NCBI RefSeq assembly: GCF_019264345.1
Contig: NZ_JAHVAO010000003.1
Location: 205,513-269,512, forward strand
Source of the DNA: Marinobacter arenosus
Lineage (GTDB): Bacteria > Pseudomonadota > Gammaproteobacteria > Pseudomonadales > Oleiphilaceae
Direction: 5' to 3'
Length of the DNA stretch: 64,000 nucleotides
Shown here: positions 38,041 through 49,300 of the stretch, piece by piece
How positions within the stretch are numbered: position 1 is the stretch's first letter
How the letters are laid out: each line of letters begins with the position of its first letter
Program-made: the position numbers and the translations under genes
Notes under the pieces: model-generated
What the model saw: only the letters and a program-made list of their open reading frames with translations
Told to the model about the DNA's origin: nothing
The model's database searches: none

Positions 38041-40035
38041 ATGTTCAGCAAAATACTGATCGCCAACCGGGGCGAAATCGCCTGCCGGATCATACAGACC
38101 GCCCACCGCATGGGTATCCGTTGCGTTGCGGTGTATTCCGACGCGGACGCCAACGCCCGCCATGTCGCCATGGCCGACGAGGCGTTTCACATTGGCCCCG
38201 CCCCCAGCTCCGAGAGCTACCTGCGGGCCGAGAAAATCATCGAGATCGCCAAGGAGAGCGGTGCCCAGGCCATCCACCCGGGCTACGGCTTCCTGTCCGA
38301 GAACACCGGATTTGCCGAGGCCTGCGAGGCCAACAACCTGGTCTTTATCGGACCGCCCTCCTCCGCCATCGCGGCCATGGGCTCCAAGTCCGCCGCCAAG
38401 GCGATCATGGAAAAGGCCGGCGTGCCACTGGTGCCCGGTTATCATGGCGACGATCAGTCCCCTGAAACCCTGCGCGCCGAGGCGGAGAAATGCGGTTTCC
38501 CACTGCTGCTGAAAGCCGTGGCCGGTGGTGGCGGCAAAGGGATGCGCGTGGTCGAGAACATGGGCGAGTTTGATGACGCCCTGGCCGCGGCCAAGCGCGA
38601 AGCCAAGAATGCCTTCGGCAACCCGGACATGCTCATCGAACGCTACCTGACCCAGCCGCGCCACGTAGAGATCCAGGTGTTCTGCGATCAGGACGGCAAA
38701 GGTGTGTATCTGGCCGAGCGCGACTGTTCCGTGCAGCGCCGTCACCAGAAGGTGCTGGAAGAGGCCCCGGCCCCAGGCCTGAGCGAGGACACCCGAAAGG
38801 CCATGGGTGAGGCCGCGGTGCGAGCCGCCCAGGCCATCGACTACGTGGGCGCCGGCACCGTCGAGTTCCTGTACGACGTGGACGGCTCGTTCTTCTTCAT
38901 GGAGATGAACACCCGCCTGCAGGTCGAGCACCCGGTCACTGAAATGGTCACCGGCCAGGATCTGGTGGAATGGCAGCTGAAGATCGCCTGGGGCGAGCCG
39001 CTGCCGCTGGCCCAGTCCGAGGTGAAAACCCGGGGCCACGCCCTGGAAGCCCGGATCTACGCGGAAGATCCGGATCACGATTTCCTGCCAGCCACCGGCC
39101 ACCTGCGTTACCTGAGCACCCCCGATGAGAGCGCCCACGTGCGCGTCGACACTGGTGTGACCGAGGGTGACGACATCAGCATCCATTACGACCCCATGAT
39201 CGCCAAGCTGATCGTGTGGGACGAGACCCGGGACCAGGCCATCAACCGCATGGTCCAGGCACTGGAGAACTACCGCATTGCCGGGGTGAAGACCAACATC
39301 CGCTTCCTGCACGCGCTGGCCGATGCCCAGCCGTTCCGGGAAGAGGACCTGACCACCGGCTTTATCGACACCCATCGGGACCTGCTGTTCCCGAAATCCA
39401 AGCTGGACACCCACAAGGCCCTGGTTCTGGCCGCCGGCTTTGTGCTGGAAGAGCGCAAATCCAGCGAGCCGGCCTCCACCGATCCCTGGTCCCCGTTTGG
39501 CCGCCGCAACAGCTGGCGCCTGAACTCTGAATACGCCCAGCCCCTGCAGCTGCAGGTCGGCGAGGAGATCCACGACCTCAAGATTCTCGAGCGGGATGAT
39601 CGCTACCAGGTGTTTGTCGGCGGCAGTGTCTACAACCTGACCGCCCGGCTGGACGACGACTACCTCCAGGCCGTGATCAACGGCCACCGGATCAGCGTGC
39701 ACGGCAACCTGCACAAAGACCAGCTGGTGCTGTTCTACGAAGGCGATACCTTCCAGTGCAGCGTCTACCGCGAGACCTACGGGTTCGAGGACATGGCCGG
39801 CGAAGGCAGCCTGGCAGCGCCAATGAACGGCGCCATCGTCGCGGTGCAGGCCAAGGTGGGTGACAAGGTCACCGCCGGCCAGACCCTGGTCATCATGGAA
39901 GCCATGAAGATGGAACACGCCATCAAGGCCCCGGCCGACGGCGTGGTGAGCGAGATCTTCTTCGGCGAAGGTGACCAGGTCTCCGAAGGTGCCGAGCTGA
40001 TTGCCATCGAGGTGAGCGAAGAGGAGGCACAGTAA
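38041..40035 (+). CDS. liuD: 3-methylcrotonyl-CoA carboxylase, biotin carboxylase/BCCP (alpha) subunit
   Basis: A 664-aa subunit with biotin carboxylase (about 1-450; [16 protein letters not shown]-grasp loop GGGGKGM, and the [14 protein letters not shown] active site), a linker BT-type domain, and a C-terminal biotinyl domain with the biotin lysine in EAMKMEH. It carboxylates biotin with ATP and bicarbonate and works with LiuB. Its stop overlaps the liuE start by one base (TAATG), indicating coupling. Confidence 0.95.
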   Translation: MFSKILIANRGEIACRIIQTAHRMGIRCVAVYSDADANARHVAMADEAFHIGPAPSSESYLRAEKIIEIAKESGAQAIHPGYGFLSENTGFAEACEANNLVFIGPPSSAIAAMGSKSAAKAIMEKAGVPLVPGYHGDDQSPETLRAEAEKCGFPLLLKAVAGGGGKGMRVVENMGEFDDALAAAKREAKNAFGNPDMLIERYLTQPRHVEIQVFCDQDGKGVYLAERDCSVQRRHQKVLEEAPAPGLSEDTRKAMGEAAVRAAQAIDYVGAGTVEFLYDVDGSFFFMEMNTRLQVEHPVTEMVTGQDLVEWQLKIAWGEPLPLAQSEVKTRGHALEARIYAEDPDHDFLPATGHLRYLSTPDESAHVRVDTGVTEGDDISIHYDPMIAKLIVWDETRDQAINRMVQALENYRIAGVKTNIRFLHALADAQPFREEDLTTGFIDTHRDLLFPKSKLDTHKALVLAAGFVLEERKSSEPASTDPWSPFGRRNSWRLNSEYAQPLQLQVGEEIHDLKILERDDRYQVFVGGSVYNLTARLDDDYLQAVINGHRISVHGNLHKDQLVLFYEGDTFQCSVYRETYGFEDMAGEGSLAAPMNGAIVAVQAKVGDKVTAGQTLVIMEAMKMEHAIKAPADGVVSEIFFGEGDQVSEGAELIAIEVSEEEAQ

Positions 40036-40940
40036 TGGCCTTTCCCAAACAGGTTCGCCTGGTCGAGATGAGCCCGCGGGACGGGCTGCAGAACGAGCCG
40101 GGCCCGGTCATCGCAACCCGGGTTAAAACCGGGCTGATCGACCGGCTGGCCGACTGCGGCCTGACCCACATCGAGTCTGCCAGCTTCGTCTCCCCCAAGT
40201 GGGTGCCGCAGATGGGCGACGCCGCCAAGGTCATGGCCGGCATCAAGCGCAAGGCCGGTGTGCGCTATTCGGTGCTGACGCCGAACCTCCGGGGCTTCGA
40301 GAACGCCCTGGAGGCCGGGGTGGACGAAGTGGCGGTGTTCGGCGCCGCTTCCGAGTCGTTCAGCCAGAAGAACATCAACTGCTCCATCGCCGAGAGCCTC
40401 GAGCGCTTCCTGCCGGTGATGGAAGCGGCGAACAAGCACAACATTCCCGTGCGGGGGTATGTCTCGACGGTTCTGGGCTGCCCCTACGAGGGCGACATCG
40501 CCCCGGAACAGGTGGCCAAAGTCGCCAAAGACCTGGCCGACATGGGCTGCTACGAGGTCTCCCTGGGCGACACCATCGGCGTGGGTACGCCGCTGAAAGC
40601 CAAGCGCATGCTGGAGGCCGTCGCCAAGCACGTTCCGGTTGAGCGCCTGGCCGCCCACTTCCACGACACTTACGGCCAGGCCCTGGCCAACCTCTACGCG
40701 GTACTGGAGGAAGGGGTCGCGGTGATCGACGCCTCGGTGGCCGGCCTCGGCGGCTGCCCCTACGCCAAGGGCGCCTCCGGCAACGTCGCCACGGAAGACG
40801 TGCTATACCTGCTAAACGGCCTCGGCATCGACACCGGCGTGGACCTGAACCGGCTCGTTGCCACCGGCAACTGGATCAGCGGCCAGCTCAAGCGTCACAA
40901 CGGCTCAAAAGTGGGCCAGGCCCTCGGCGGCAACTGCTGA
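40035..40940 (+). CDS. liuE: Hydroxymethylglutaryl-CoA lyase
   Basis: A 301-aa TIM-barrel lyase splitting HMG-CoA into acetyl-CoA and acetoacetate, the last step of leucine degradation. It contains [12 protein letters not shown] (metal and catalytic Arg/Asp), the metal histidines in [14 protein letters not shown] and the HMG-CoA lyase signature with the catalytic cysteine, [20 protein letters not shown]. It is coupled to liuD. The acetoacetate product would be activated elsewhere or by a downstream CoA ligase. Confidence 0.95.
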   Translation: MAFPKQVRLVEMSPRDGLQNEPGPVIATRVKTGLIDRLADCGLTHIESASFVSPKWVPQMGDAAKVMAGIKRKAGVRYSVLTPNLRGFENALEAGVDEVAVFGAASESFSQKNINCSIAESLERFLPVMEAANKHNIPVRGYVSTVLGCPYEGDIAPEQVAKVAKDLADMGCYEVSLGDTIGVGTPLKAKRMLEAVAKHVPVERLAAHFHDTYGQALANLYAVLEEGVAVIDASVAGLGGCPYAKGASGNVATEDVLYLLNGLGIDTGVDLNRLVATGNWISGQLKRHNGSKVGQALGGNC

Positions 40941-40957
40941 AACGAAAAGGATTCGAC

Positions 40958-41536
40958 ATGAACCAGAACAAAAACGTCGTTGCCCTGGATCTCCCGATCC
41001 CCGAGATTTCCGACATGCCGGAAGATACCCAGAAGTACTTCCAGATCTGTCAGGAAAAGCTGGGCATGATTCCGAACGTGCTCACGGCTTACAGCCAGAA
41101 CCTGAAACAACTCGAAGGCTTCACCCGCCTGTACAACGAGCTGATGCTGGGCGAAGGCGAGCTCAGCAAGCTGGAGCGGGAAATGGTCGCCGTGGTGGTC
41201 TCATCCGAGAACAAGTGCTTCTACTGCCTGGTGGCGCATGGCGCCGCCGTGCGGGTACTCAGTGGCGATCCAACGCTGGGCGAGCACATGGTGATGAACT
41301 ACCGCAGCGCCAAGCTGGACCAGCGCCAGCGCGCGATGCTGGATTTCGCATCCCACCTCACCCGCTCACCGGCAACGGTCACGGAAGAGGACATCCAGGC
41401 CCTGCGCGACGCCGGTCTCAGTGACCGCGCGATCTGGGACCTGAGCAACCTGGTCGGGTTTTACAACATGTCCAATCGCGTGGCGATTGCCAGCGATATG
41501 CAACCCAACCCTGAATATCACAGCCAGAGTCGCTAG
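40958..41536 (+). CDS. AhpD/carboxymuconolactone decarboxylase-like peroxidase-related protein
   Basis: A 192-aa all-helical protein of the CMD/AhpD family, 'uncharacterised peroxidase-related' branch. The redox motif is Cys87-x2-Cys90 with His94 (ENKCFYCLVAHG), as in AhpD-type disulfide peroxidases. It starts 17 bp after liuE with GAAAAGG upstream and is followed by the acyl-CoA synthetase, so it is probably co-transcribed with the leucine pathway. It may detoxify hydrogen peroxide or lipid peroxides formed by the acyl-CoA dehydrogenases; this role is inferred. Confidence 0.85.
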   Translation: MNQNKNVVALDLPIPEISDMPEDTQKYFQICQEKLGMIPNVLTAYSQNLKQLEGFTRLYNELMLGEGELSKLEREMVAVVVSSENKCFYCLVAHGAAVRVLSGDPTLGEHMVMNYRSAKLDQRQRAMLDFASHLTRSPATVTEEDIQALRDAGLSDRAIWDLSNLVGFYNMSNRVAIASDMQPNPEYHSQSR

Positions 41537-41587
41537 CGGGGTTCACCCTGCTTGCCCTCGACTACAAAAACAATGGAGGCAGAGACC

Positions 41588-43276
41588 ATGAGCATGACTC
41601 TTCCAAGCTACACCAGCGGCACGTCAGAGACACCGCTGCTGGGCATGACCATCGGCGAGATGCTGGACCGTACCGCCGAGAAGTACCCGGACACCGAAGC
41701 CCTGGTGTGCCTGCACCAGGACATTCGCTGGACGTACAAGGAATTCGTCGAGAAAGTGAACGAGGCCGCCCGTGCCTTCATGGCCATTGGCGTGAAGCGT
41801 GGCGACCGGGTGGGCATCTGGTCCCCGAACCGCTATGAATGGACGGTGACCCAGTTCGCCACCGCGAAAGTCGGCGCCATCCTGGTGAACATCAACCCGG
41901 CCTATGGCATGCACGAACTCGAATACGCCATGAACCTGGCGGGCATCAGCGTGTTGGTGACCGCGGACAGCTTCAAGGCGTCTGATTACCGCCAGACCCT
42001 CTACGACCTGGCGCCGGAACTGAAAGCCAGCCAGCCCGGCAAGCTCAAGGCCCGGCGTCTCCAGGACCTGCGTGCAGTGATCAACCTGGATGCCGACAAG
42101 CACGACGGCATGTGGACCTGGAACGAGTTCGTCCAATTCGGCAGCGACGTCAGCCAGGACGAACTGGACAAGGTTCAGGCCAAACTGCAGTTCGACGATC
42201 CGATCAACATCCAGTTCACCTCCGGCACCACCGGCAACCCCAAGGGCGCCACCCTCACCCACCACAACATTCTGAACAACGGCTATTTTGTGGCGGAGAG
42301 CCAGCTGTTCACCGAGAAAGACCGCCTGGTGATTCCGGTGCCGCTGTACCACTGCTTCGGCATGGTGATGGGCAACCTCGGCTGCATCACTCACGGCTCC
42401 ACCATGATCTATCCGGATGAGGGGTTTGAGCCCAAGTCGGTGCTAAAGGCGGTTCACCAGGAGAAAGCGACGGCGCTGTATGGCGTACCCACCATGTTCA
42501 TTGCCGAACTGGCGGACCCGGAATTCGAAACCTACGACCTCTCCTCCCTGCGCACCGGCATCATGGCCGGCTCCATCTGCCCGGCCGAGGTGATGAAGCA
42601 GGTCAACGGCAAGATGAACATGAAAGAGGTCCAGATTGCCTACGGCATGACCGAGACCAGCCCGGTGTCCACCCAGACCAGCTCCCTCGACCCGTTCGAG
42701 AAGCAGGTCACCACCGTGGGCCGTACCCAGCCGCACCTGGAAACCAAGATCGTCGATCCCGGCTCCGGCAACGTGGTGCCACGGGGTGAGATCGGTGAAC
42801 TCTGCACCCGGGGCTACAGCGTGATGCTGAAGTACTGGAACAACGAAGAGAAAACCCGCGAGGCCATCGACGACGCCGGCTGGATGCACACCGGCGACCT
42901 GGCCACCATGGACGAGGACGGCTACATCCAGATCGTTGGCCGTATCAAGGACATGGTGATCCGCGGCGGTGAGAACATCTACCCGAAAGAGATCGAAGAG
43001 TTCCTGTACACCCACCCGGCCATCGAGGAAGTCCAGGTTACCGGCATTCCCGATGAGAAGTACGGCGAGGAACTGATCGCCTGGGTGAAGCTGCGCCCGG
43101 AAGCCGACCCGGTCGATGCCGAGGATCTGATCGCTTTCTGCAAAGGCCAGATCGCCCACTTCAAGATCCCGAAGAACTACAAGTTCGTGGATGAATTTCC
43201 GATGACCGTCACCGGGAAGATCCAGAAGTTCAAGATGCGGGAGATATCGATTGAGGAGATGGGGCTGAAGAAGTAA
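41588..43276 (+). CDS. AMP-dependent acyl-CoA synthetase
   Basis: A 562-aa ANL-superfamily ligase forming acyl-CoA from acid, ATP and CoA. The P-loop is [15 protein letters not shown], the adenine region is [13 protein letters not shown], the hinge is [21 protein letters not shown], and the catalytic lysine is in [13 protein letters not shown] chose the ATG at 41588 with GGAGG 8 nt upstream; the open frame begins at 41552. The position at the end of the liu operon suggests a branched or medium-chain fatty acid (for example isovalerate) or acetoacetate as substrate, but the family is broad. A strong hairpin terminator follows. Confidence 0.92.
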   Translation: MSMTLPSYTSGTSETPLLGMTIGEMLDRTAEKYPDTEALVCLHQDIRWTYKEFVEKVNEAARAFMAIGVKRGDRVGIWSPNRYEWTVTQFATAKVGAILVNINPAYGMHELEYAMNLAGISVLVTADSFKASDYRQTLYDLAPELKASQPGKLKARRLQDLRAVINLDADKHDGMWTWNEFVQFGSDVSQDELDKVQAKLQFDDPINIQFTSGTTGNPKGATLTHHNILNNGYFVAESQLFTEKDRLVIPVPLYHCFGMVMGNLGCITHGSTMIYPDEGFEPKSVLKAVHQEKATALYGVPTMFIAELADPEFETYDLSSLRTGIMAGSICPAEVMKQVNGKMNMKEVQIAYGMTETSPVSTQTSSLDPFEKQVTTVGRTQPHLETKIVDPGSGNVVPRGEIGELCTRGYSVMLKYWNNEEKTREAIDDAGWMHTGDLATMDEDGYIQIVGRIKDMVIRGGENIYPKEIEEFLYTHPAIEEVQVTGIPDEKYGEELIAWVKLRPEADPVDAEDLIAFCKGQIAHFKIPKNYKFVDEFPMTVTGKIQKFKMREISIEEMGLKK

Positions 43277-43287
43277 AGCAGCCGGAG

Positions 43288-43334
43288 AGACTGCACTCTG
43301 CTGGATTTCTTGCAGGCAGAGTGCAGTCTGTTTC
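43288..43334 (+). terminator. Hairpin terminator after the liu operon
   Basis: A perfect 14-bp stem, AGACTGCACTCTGC (43288-43301) with GCAGAGTGCAGTCT (43316-43329), followed by GTTTCG. It lies between the acyl-CoA synthetase and the convergent giant gene and ends the plus-strand operon. Confidence 0.8.
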
Positions 43335-43382
43335 GTCAGAGATCAGGTCCAAGCCCAACCAGCATAGTTGAGCCCCTCAGCT

Positions 43383-46300
43383 TCAGAACCAACTAAATTT
43401 CGACAATCGATCCCGAAGCTTTTCGGCCAGCCAATCGAAGAAGTTCCCCAGATCGAAAACACTGCCCGGATTTGGTCCGGTCTTCGCGACGTCTACGCTG
43501 AAGCTTTGCTGATCACGACCACCAAACCCATCTTCAACCAGTACGACCACCTCAAAGGTGCCTGACTGGCTCTTCGTTGGCGTCCAGTTGATCACCCCAC
43601 TACTTGAGTCGATCACCATTCCAGACGGTGCCGAAACAAGGGAGTAAATCAGGCTATCACCGTCGTGATCTTCCGCCGTTACCGTGTAGCTATACAGCTT
43701 CTTGGTTCGCGCCTCGGTTTTAGGCTCTGAGACAATGAACGGCGGCCAGTTGTTCACCTCACCCACCATCAACGCGCCGGCATCCCAGGGGTTCTGACGC
43801 TGCGCGCCAGTGGCATCCACGTTGAAGGGATAATGATCGGCAACGGAGAGATTCACGGCCTGCCCCAACGCACCGGCATCCCAAGGAGCCAGAGCGAAGT
43901 TGTTGGCACCGGCATCGACGAAGACCACGTCTCGGTTGCGGAACGCATCGTCCGGGCTGGTGGCGTCAGAGCTGACGTTGTTGCCTGTGACGGCCCAGGC
44001 ATTGGCCCAGGACACGTAGTCGGTCTGATTGTTGACCGCCAGATTGTTAAAGACCTGTGAACTGGCGTGCTCGATACGCAAGCCAATACGGTTTCCGACA
44101 AGGGTATTGTTGTACACAAACGCCGGGCCAGCGGTATGAATACCGTGGTTGACGTAAGTTCCAACAAAGCCGGTCACGATGTTGTTGCGCAGGACATACA
44201 CCGCATCCGGATCGGCGGCCTCGATGCCACTACCCCGGGCCGGATCACCGGTCACCGTGCCAGCGATGCGAAGCGCATCCAGCACCACCGTTGAACCCGG
44301 GTCCTGCTGCTCAACGATCAGGCCGCCCACCGCATCGTAGCCGTTATTGCGCACCCAGATGCTGCCACCGGTGCCGCGAACGGTCACGTGGTTGTCGCGG
44401 ATGCGAATGCCGTACACACCGTTTTCCAGTGCATCAACCTGTAGCTGATAGCCGGTCTCCAACACAATCGTGATTGGCTTGTCGGCGCTGGCGTTGAAAC
44501 CATCAATCACCACCGGCGTGGTATCCGCCAGTCCCGTTGAAGCCTGCGCCCGGAACAGAAGCGGATAGGCCATGTCACCCGCCTCAGCAGCCAGCGCCGC
44601 CTGCAGGCTGGTGTAATCGGCACCGGCCGCCGGATCGGTGTTCACCGTCACCAGCCGCGCACCATTACTGCCTGCGGGGGACACAATCAGCTCGAAGGTT
44701 TGGGTGGCCATACCACCGCGGCCATCCGATACCTCAATGGTCACCGGGTAGTCGCCTACCTGAGAATCCGACGGCTGCCACTTGATAACACCGGAAGCAG
44801 CGTCAATGGTCATGCCCTGGGGAGCGTTATCCAGAGCATAAGTTAAGGTATCGCCATCGTTATCGGTGGCCACCACCGCATACTCGTAGGTATCACCCTG
44901 CTCCACCAATGTGACCGCATCACTGTCAATAAACGGCGGCCAGTTGGATACTTCGCCGACCGTATGGGCACCGATGTCCCATGGCGACTGGCGGGGCTCC
45001 ATGCGCAGGTCAACGGCAAACGGGTACTGACTGATAGCGCTCAGATCCACGCCCTGACCCACCGCAGAAGTATCCCACGGCGCCAGCTCGTAGTTACCGT
45101 TCTGCGCATCGACAAATTCAACGGTGCTCTCGCGGAAGTTTTCCTGCGGGCTGGTGGCGTCCAGGCTCAGGTTATTGCCGCCGGCCGGCCACTCGCCCGA
45201 CCCGGCCAGGTAATCCCGCTCATTGTTCACCGAGAGGTTATTCCACAGCGCACCGGTTGCGCCATTCACTGCGACGCCCACGTGGTTGTTCACCAGCGTG
45301 TTGTTGTAGGCAAAGGTACGACCACTGAGCGACAGGCCGTAGCCTCCCGTTTGAGCTGTAAAGCCGCTCACTTCGTTATTGCGAACCACCACCGTGGAGA
45401 GGGCATTGTGCACCAGAATCCCCGCCGAGCGGGCCGGTGATCCGGAGATGTCACCCTGAACGGTCAGGCGGTCCACGAACACCTCCGAGGCCTCGGCACC
45501 GCCGGTCACCTCCACGGCCACGGTTTCATCGAACCCGTTATTGCGGATGATGATCCGCCCACCTTCACCGGCAAGACTCACGTGAGGAACCGCTAGGGAG
45601 ATGGCACGGGCACCTGGGGCGGCCGCATCCACGGTCAGCTGATAACCACCTTCAAGGATGATCGACAACGGCATCTCGGCACTGGTGCCCGCGTTATCAA
45701 TGCGGACGGGGTTGGTATCCACCGCGCCGGAGCTTGAGCGGGCACGAATCACAATCGGCCGAACAAAGGTTTCCGGCAACGCGGCGACCGCATCCGCCAG
45801 GCTGCGGAAATCGGCGGTGGCGTCCGGTGACGGATCCACCGTATAGACCCGGGCAATGGACCCGTTGGGAGACACATCCACCACGAACGTCTGTTGGCTG
45901 ACACCCCCCAGCTGGTCCCGAACCTCGACCACCACCGTATGACGGCCCTGCTGATCCATATCCGGAACCCACTGAATCAGGCCAGTGGCTGGATCAACGG
46001 TCATGCCCTCCGGTGCATCCAGCAGCGTGAAGGTAAACACATCACCGGGCTGGCCGCTGGCAATCACCTGATAGGTGTATTCCTGGCCATCCATCGCCTC
46101 GCCCGGTGCGGAAGACACAATGCTCGGTGCCTCGCCCTGAATCGTCCAGTCCAGGGCCGCCAGATTCGGCGTGACGCCTGCGGGGGCCGTCACGGTCACA
46201 CTGCCCTCACTCCAGGCACTGCTGCCCTGACCAACCGCCGGGAAACTCAGGGACGAACCGGACACCAGAGTCAGCTCCTGAGACAGCGACTGTCCCTGAG

Positions 46301-49300
46301 CAGAGGCGGAGCGGATGCCCAGGCCGGTGTTCTTCAAGCGGGCCCGGTACTGGTAGCGCACACTGCCGCCATCGGCCTGCTGGCTCAGCAACTCATAGGA
46401 GCAGATAAACAGGCTCTGCCCCACTGACTCGTTATCCCGGTTCACGATCTCCACCGCCGGGGTCAGTGTGCCCTCGTAAGTGGGGTCGGCACTGACCGCC
46501 GGGGAAAACTGCAGGCGGTAGCTGGCCGGGCCATCAATCTCGCAGTCGTCCTGGCCGCGCACCCAGACCTTCCGGGGTACGGACCAGTTATCCGGGGTGA
46601 ATTCCAGGTACGCCTGCTCGTTCAGAATCCGACCCTCGCCGGCATCGGACACCGACAGGTTGAGCAGCACCGAGGTTCCGGCGCGCGGCGCGTCATCCAG
46701 GACCACGTCGAATTCCGCATCGGTCACGCCGTATTCGTCCGTCACCGCCTCGGTGACCGGAGTAACACGAGCGGCGATTTCCCGGTCGGATTTGCGAATC
46801 ACACAGCAGGCATCCACACGCACCGAACTGGTGTTGTCTTCAATCACCGCAGACAGTGCATAAGTGCCGACGGGCAGGCTGTCGATGTTCCAGCTGTAAC
46901 GGTCACCCTCGCCCTCAGCACTTTCGGCCAGGTCCGCCACAATCAGGTTGGTGTCGTTGTAGTACAGGCTGATGCGGGCATCGCTGTCCGGGTCCTGATC
47001 GACCCACTGAATCTCGATGTTGCCGCCGTAGGTGTCCACATTGGTTTCCGGCAGCACAAAGCTCAGGGTCGGCGCATCGTCGATGCCGTCCTTGTTGGTG
47101 AAGAACCGCTGAACCGAGGACCAGCCACTGGCCAGGCCACCGGCGTCCACTGCCCGGCCACGCCAATAGTAATACTGGTGGTTCTGCAGGGGAGCCGGGA
47201 CGGTCCAGGCTTGGTCGTCTACCACCGCGTTAGCCACGGATGTTTCCAGCAGCTCGTCCTGATACAGCTCGAACTCGTAGGACACCGCATCGCCGTTGGG
47301 ATCGATTACCGGATGTACCGACAGGGCTGGGCTAAGCACTTCCACCCAGGCCTGATCGGCCGGGTTGTCCAAGGTCGGTGTGCCAGGCGGCTGTGCATCG
47401 ATGTACATGGTGAAGCTGGCCGTTACCCAGGGACCCTGGGCGGAGCCGTCATCGGCCTTGGCGCGCCAGTAATAGCGCTGCCCTTCCCGCAAGCCGGTAG
47501 CCGACCAGGAGGTTTCACCGTTCACGCCCTCGGCCACGGTGCCAGAGGTTTGCAGGGCCGGGCTGTCAAAGGTGTTCACTTCATCAATTTCGAACCAGTA
47601 GTCCAGGCTGCGGCGCTCCGGGTCCCGGGCGTTGCCCACCACCAGGGTGGCGCCGTTGCCCATCACCACCTCGCCTTCCATCGGCGAAACCACCGTCGGC
47701 GCACCCGGTGCCAGGTTGGAGGTGGACACAATGAAGGTGGCCGGTTCGGACACCTTGCTGGCACCGTGCTCGTCGGTGGCCACGGCAATCCAGAAATACA
47801 GCTGGCCGTTGATCAGCGGGGTGGACACCGTCCAGGCGGTTTGCCCTTGCTCGCCCTGGGCCAGGCCACTGACCTGCGCCACCGGGTTGGTGAAGTCCGC
47901 ATCGTCCTCGGCGAACACCTGGAACTGGTACGTCAGGGCATCGCCATCGATATCCGCACTGTTGTTGGTGACCAGCGTCGGGGTCAGGGTGTCCACCAGC
48001 GTCTGGTCCGACGGTTTGCTAACGGTAAACGCCGCCGGAGCATCGTTCGCGGTGTTCACGAAGAACCGGCCATTCACCCACTCGCTGGCGCCAGCCGCGG
48101 TGCGGGCGTTAGCCCGCCAGAAGTATTCGGTATTGTCGTTCAGTGTCCCGCCTGAATAACTGCCACTGCCGATCACGACCTCGGTGGTGCCCTCCCCTTC
48201 GGGCACTCCGGTGGCCACAACAACCTGCCGGGTCATGCTTTCGTCTTCGTACACTTCGAAGGTGTAATCCACGCTGCCAATGTTGGCATCGTGGGCACCA
48301 TTGGTGACCTGGAGGGTTGGCATCAAGCTGGTGACTTCCGCGCCGTAGGCCGGTGTGGACAACTGCGGTTCCGCCGGTGCCAGCTCAGCCACGGTGGGGT
48401 CGGCGTCGCGCAGGAACTCATCCTTGTCGGTAATGCCATCACCGTCAAAATCCCCAGTGCCATCCCGGCTCAGGTCGCCAAAGTGTTCAATCTCCCAGGC
48501 GTCATCCATGCCGTCGCCGTCCCGGTCAGTGTCCGGGAACACCACCACCTTGGCGGTCTGGTTGGCCGACAGTTCGCCGTCAGACGCACTGAATTCCAGC
48601 ACATAGGTACCCGCCTGGCCCACCTGCGGGAACCAGCTCAGTACACCCTGGCCGTTGCCTTTGTCCTGGAAGGTGGCACCCGCTGGCAGGTTCAGGGCTG
48701 ACAGGCTGGGTGTGGTTTTGTTGGGGTCACTGGCCTGCACCAGGAAACCCACCTGCCCGGTTTCATAGGTGGTGTAGTTGGCGATATGCTGGATCACCGG
48801 TGGCTCGTTGGCCTTCAACTGGCCACCGAAGGTAAGTGTGTAGCTGCTGCCCCCGGTGGTGTCGAACACGTTCAGGAAGTAATCGTAATGAATCTTGTCG
48901 TCCTGAATGGTTTTGGACAGCCAGTAATTGGTCGGGCTGAGCACCTTGCCATCCGAACGCACCACGCTGGTCAGCGATTCGCTGCCCTCGTACGGGTCGG
49001 TCACCTTGATATGCACCGGGCCGGACGTGGCGGTGATGGAGAGCGTGCGGTTGATACCGGAGCCGCCCGTAACCGCGCTGCCCAATGAACCAGCTAGGGA
49101 TGTAACCGCCAGGCAGTCACTGCAATCCGGCTGATTGGTGCCGGTGTGTTCGGATTCGTAGACACGCACCGAAGTGCCATCCTGCGCCAGGAAATCCCGA
49201 ACGGCATCCCGACCCGGCAGATCCACGGTTACATCATGCAGCAGGAAGTGGCTGTTGACCGCTTCGATCACGGAGGTGAGCTCACCGCCGAATTCATCGG

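Noticed and set aside
37897..39918. 673-codon open frame on the minus strand
   Set aside because: Antisense shadow of liuD, which carries all biotin carboxylase motifs.
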